Source of the DNA: Pyxicephalus adspersus
Lineage: Eukaryota > Chordata > Amphibia > Anura > Pyxicephalidae
Direction: 5' to 3'
DNA length: 64,000 bases
Assembly: GCF_032062135.1 (NCBI RefSeq)
Contig: NC_092864.1
Location: 16,689,762 to 16,753,761, forward strand
Shown piece after piece: positions 60,776 to 64,000 of this stretch. How positions within the stretch are numbered: position 1 is the stretch's first letter; each line of letters starts with the position of its first letter. The translations under genes were made by a program, and so were the position numbers. The notes under the pieces were generated by a model. It saw only the letters and a program-made list of their open reading frames with translations, searched no databases and was not told the origin of the DNA.

Positions 60776-61150
60776 AATTGATTACATTCATGGACGTTTC
60801 TCCATGGAGGCTACAGATGGGACTGGTGGGGAGTTCTAGCATAGCAATGATTAGATTCATGGACATTTCTCAATGATAGCCCGTTAGATGAGGATGGAGG
60901 TTTAAAAGTTGGGTAGCAGTGAAGGATTGATTAGATTCATGGACATTTCCCAATGATAGGCCGTTAGATGAGGCTGGAGGTTTAAAAGTTGGGTAGTAGT
61001 GAAGGATTGATTAGATTCATGAAAATTTCTCAATAGTAAGCCATAGATGAGGCTGGAAGTGGAGGAGTTGGGAAGTAGTGAAGGATTTCTGGATGTTTCT
61101 CAATGGTAGGCCATAGATAAGGCTGAAAGTTTATAAGTTGGATAGAGGAA
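60776..61150 (+). repeat. Tandem repeat, about 80-bp unit, 4-5 copies
   Basis: Units start 'attagattcatggacatttc' and end 'ggtagcagtgaaggattg'. The two central units are nearly identical and the outer ones diverged or shortened. The array abuts the LINE-like fragment. Confidence 0.85.
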
Positions 61151-61907
61151 CTCTGTTTTACTTTAATTCTGAAGGTGGGGGAGTTAAGTAGCAGAATAGA
61201 ACTTTTTGCAATGATAGCAGTTTTTCAATGCTATAACAAAAAATGTGGTTTCTAAAAAGCAAACTAGCATCAATTTGAGGGATGCTCATTTATTTACTGT
61301 TAGGTCACAAGCACAAGGCAAGAAAATGATTAGGGCATTCTCTCGTATTCTATATCTGTCCAGCATCAAAAAGAGATGAATTACCCTTCAGCAAAAAACT
61401 TGTGGTGCTGCTTCCATTAAGTATTCATTGTATATTTGCTATAAAACAGATCAGTCAAACTAATATATTAAAGGAGTTAAGAATGTTACCATGATCAACT
61501 TTGTCAGCATTCACTTCAATCATCTAACTGTGAAAAGCGAATTCCAGTTAACTTATTCAATTTGTATTTAATTAAGTATTCAAAGTGAACAGGGAACAGT
61601 ACCAGGTAAAGTTCTCTGGGAACAATTGCAGTGCTCATGTCCAGGATTTTATTGGTGTGTGTTATTGGATGACCTATGACCAATAAAGAAAACAGCAGAA
61701 TAAAGCCACCTGAGGCAGAAAGCGCTTGCATGTCATCCACAACATTTGTACATCTGTACTGAAGGCAAAATAATTAGATCAGGATGGGCAGGAATGATGG
61801 CCAACTTACTTTTTATTAAAACATTTCTAAAGCACAGGTGCACTTTAAATCTTCTCATCAGCTTGTTTGTTAGTATCATAATTTGTGAGGATCAGGATAG
61901 AAAAGAG

Positions 61908-62168
61908 CGGTGTTTCTCAATCAGGGTTCTGCAGAATTCTAGGGTTCTTCCAGAGGTTGCTAGGAGTTCCTTGAGCAATTCATGCCAGTTTGGGTGACAC
62001 TAATGATCTTCTTGGCTATCTGTAATAGTGAAATGTAAAAGGCACATACCCCCACTTTATTGTACTGAGCTCTGTGGATATAGTACCGGTAATTATAGAA
62101 GGGGTTCCCTGAAGACCTGAAAAGTATTTCAAGGGTTCCCTCATGTTAAAAAGTTTGAGAAAGGCTGG
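61908..62168 (-). mobile_element. hAT-like MITE copy
   Basis: It runs from 'cggtgtttctcaatcagggt' through 'ccagaggttgctaggagttc' and 'cttggctatctgtaatagtg' to 'ttgagaaaggctg'. Reverse orientation, near full length. Confidence 0.7.
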
Positions 62169-62987
62169 GATAGATACTGGTCAACTAGTGAAGGTTCTCT
62201 GTGGTTAGTAAATAAAAGGAAGCTATATTTACTTTAAATGTTCTTATACAAATTCAGTTTTTCCTTACGTCTTTCAGACATGATTGGGTATTCAAAGTAA
62301 AAATGCTCCAACTTATTTACTTTCAATTTGCAAACAGAATAGCTTCTACTCCCTCATTCAAGTAACCCCCGTGGTGTTTCTATTTGCAGATAACAAGTCC
62401 AGCTTCAGCCAAAACTGTCACTAATACTGTAAGTTACAGGAAATTAGTTCATCTTTATATTTTAGCAGAATTTGCCAGGTATGACCGAGTCAATTCTGAT
62501 TCCTATTATCAAACCTTCTTAAACTGTCACTCCTGTTATACAGTATACAATTTGTGCGTTTCTCTAAATAAACATTCTATCGATCCTCCCAGTTGCCATA
62601 GTTATCAACATATAACCTTATTAACACAACATGATCCATCTTTCCCCACCGGGTGCTGCAAATATCTGTCTTTACAAGTCTATTTATATGTTCACCTAGG
62701 TCTCTACTTAGATTACAAATTGCTACTGCATGTCTATTATTTTCTAATGGGATTCTACGTCAGTGCTTTGTGGTTGTGTTTCTATATATAATATTGACTG
62801 TATTTTAACATTGGATATTACTTTTCTCTTTATAACATATGGCTGACGTCATGAGGGACCTGGCTATTTGGATGAGGCAGCATCTTGCAATTATGGAGCT
62901 CTTAATAAGCAACTAGTTACAGTACATCTAAAGGCTACTGCATGGCAGCCATAACGTCCTAGGTCCAGTTACTATGTCAGGAAATAA

Positions 62988-63014
62988 ATATATATATATA
63001 TATATATATATATC
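62988..63014. repeat. (TA)n microsatellite
   Basis: About 12 TA units. Confidence 0.95.
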
Positions 63015-63090
63015 ATTTCGATTAGAAAGTCAGGATGAAATATATTGTGACAGCTCATGACTTGCATAGTTGTTCTTTATGAGGCTTGAT

Positions 63091-63290
63091 AATAAAGCGG
63101 ACTTAAACTCAAAATCTTTATATAAAAGGCTAAACAATCCTTTTATTTAGGGTAATAATTTTATTTTTTTAAGTGCAACACCCCACCGGGATACCTATGT
63201 CACCCATCTCGGGAGGCTCTTGGCTGCTCCTTCCACACATTCCCGAGATTGGGGAGTCCTTTCGTTAATGGAAGAAAAAAATGCTTTTAT
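63091..63290. mobile_element. Partial copy of the 'ttaaagc' MITE
   Basis: The left end 'aataaagcggacttaaactc' and the segment 'tttaagtgcaacaccccacc' match the 40131-40636 element. Here the internal repeat is reduced to one unit (TATGTCA). The palindrome is broken and the right end is missing or unrecognisable. Confidence 0.65.
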
Positions 63291-63583
63291 AAAAGGATGC
63301 TTTAAATCTTGCTTTCATTCAGTTCTGTTCTATTACAACATTCTTGTTTGTGCATTAACAAATAGGATTTGTTTGCCAGGTATAGAAACATCTCACAGCA
63401 TGAATTATGCAACAGATAACAGTACGCAGTACATGTTTATTTAAATTGCAATTGTCCTGAATCGCCTGTACATACAACCATATCAGTTTACATTCACATA
63501 ATACAATTAGCTCAGTTTGTTCTATTGGGTCAGATGATTTAGGATCTAATGGATGTACAGAACCTTTGACTTCTAAACACAAT

Positions 63584-63804
63584 GGGCCTGATTTATTAAA
63601 GCTCTCCAAGGCTGGGGAAGATACACTTTCATTAGTGAACCTGTGTGATCCAGCAAACCTGGAACAGATCTCGTCCAGGATTGAAAACATTTGCTAAAAA
63701 ATAGCAGATGACTTTTAGGAAATCCATTCCAGGTTTGCTGGATTACCCAACCACACTGATGAAAGTGTATCCTCTCCAGGCTGGAGAGCTTTAATAAATC
63801 AGGG
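63584..63804. mobile_element. Palindromic MITE, type A
   Basis: It runs from 'gggcctgatttattaaagct' to 'gagagctttaataaatcagg'. Near full-length inverted repeat, closely similar to 33138-33359. Confidence 0.85.
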
Positions 63805-64000
63805 TCTGATTTATTTAAGCTCTCAAAGACTGAAGATAATAGACTATAATGAGAACCTGGGTGATCCAACAAACCTGTATTGGATTTCCTAAAAATAATT
63901 TGCTATTGGTTGGCAAATGTTTTTAATCCTGGACCAGAGTTTTTTTGGATCACCAAGGTCATCCCATGATACTCTATCTTCTCCAGTCTCCGAAAGCTTT
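63802..64000. mobile_element. Palindromic MITE, type B, cut by the window end
   Basis: It starts 'gggtctgatttatttaagct' directly at the end of the type A copy, sharing the 'ggg'. It carries 'gataatagactataatgaga' and, inverted, 'catgatactctatcttctcc'. It continues past the window. Confidence 0.8.

Noticed and set aside
1..64000. CRISPR arrays, prokaryotic operons, phage or plasmid functions, tRNA or rRNA genes
   Set aside because: The tandem repeats here lack the constant repeat plus unique spacer pattern. No tRNA cloverleaf or rRNA segment was recognised on reading. The sequence is vertebrate in character throughout.

Overview
This window is AT-rich vertebrate nuclear DNA. It has no bacterial or phage gene organisation, no operons, no CRISPR array and no intact single-exon gene. 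The repeats suggest a frog, probably a neobatrachian: a SINE-like tail reading 'gtacagcgctgcgtaatatg', a palindromic MITE with ends like 'gcctgatttattaaagctct', a MITE with 'ttaaagc' ends, and a hAT-like MITE with 'tttctcaacc' ends. That assignment is inference from remembered repeat types; no search was run.

The only protein-coding signal I can argue for is a series of short minus-strand segments, each open in one frame and bounded by plausible splice sites. From 5' to 3' on the minus strand they lie at 53801-53761, 49664-49504, 37354-37251 (weak), 20407-20152, 18626-18515, 6251-6221, 5718-5590, 2837-2729 and 48 to the window edge. Their reading phases can be joined without conflict. If real, the window is mostly introns of one long minus-strand gene running off at least the low-coordinate edge. 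I do not recognise the protein. One segment (20407-20152) encodes a hydrophobic, membrane-like stretch. The sites and frames were chosen by eye, so this is a hypothesis. The best single exon is 5718-5590.

The rest is repeats and putative regulatory DNA. 0-10 kb: hAT-like MITEs, one with a perfect 8-bp target duplication (6908-7272), a SINE and a GC-rich block. 10-20 kb: a Tigger/pogo-like element with TA duplications (13223-13788), a 59/72-bp minisatellite (about 14290-15215), conserved-looking AT-rich blocks and a CpG-enriched patch. 20-30 kb: a long CATA/CACA microsatellite on a retroelement-like tail, a decayed L1-type LINE 3' end (27130-27795) and a conserved-looking block. 30-45 kb: MITEs, including one with three TACGTCA motifs and a 38-bp palindrome (40131-40636), and conserved-looking blocks near 36.4-36.9 and 44.2 kb. 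45-51 kb: an expanded 31-32-bp array (46320-47105), an assembly gap inside a 36-bp minisatellite (47903-48511) and a 33-bp minisatellite. 51-64 kb: palindromic MITEs, a conserved-looking block at 59.5 kb, an L2/CR1-like LINE fragment and an 80-bp tandem repeat.

I found no previously undescribed biological system. The observations most worth checking are the phase-compatible exon series, the repeat structures that turn into tandem arrays, and the unique blocks that look conserved.
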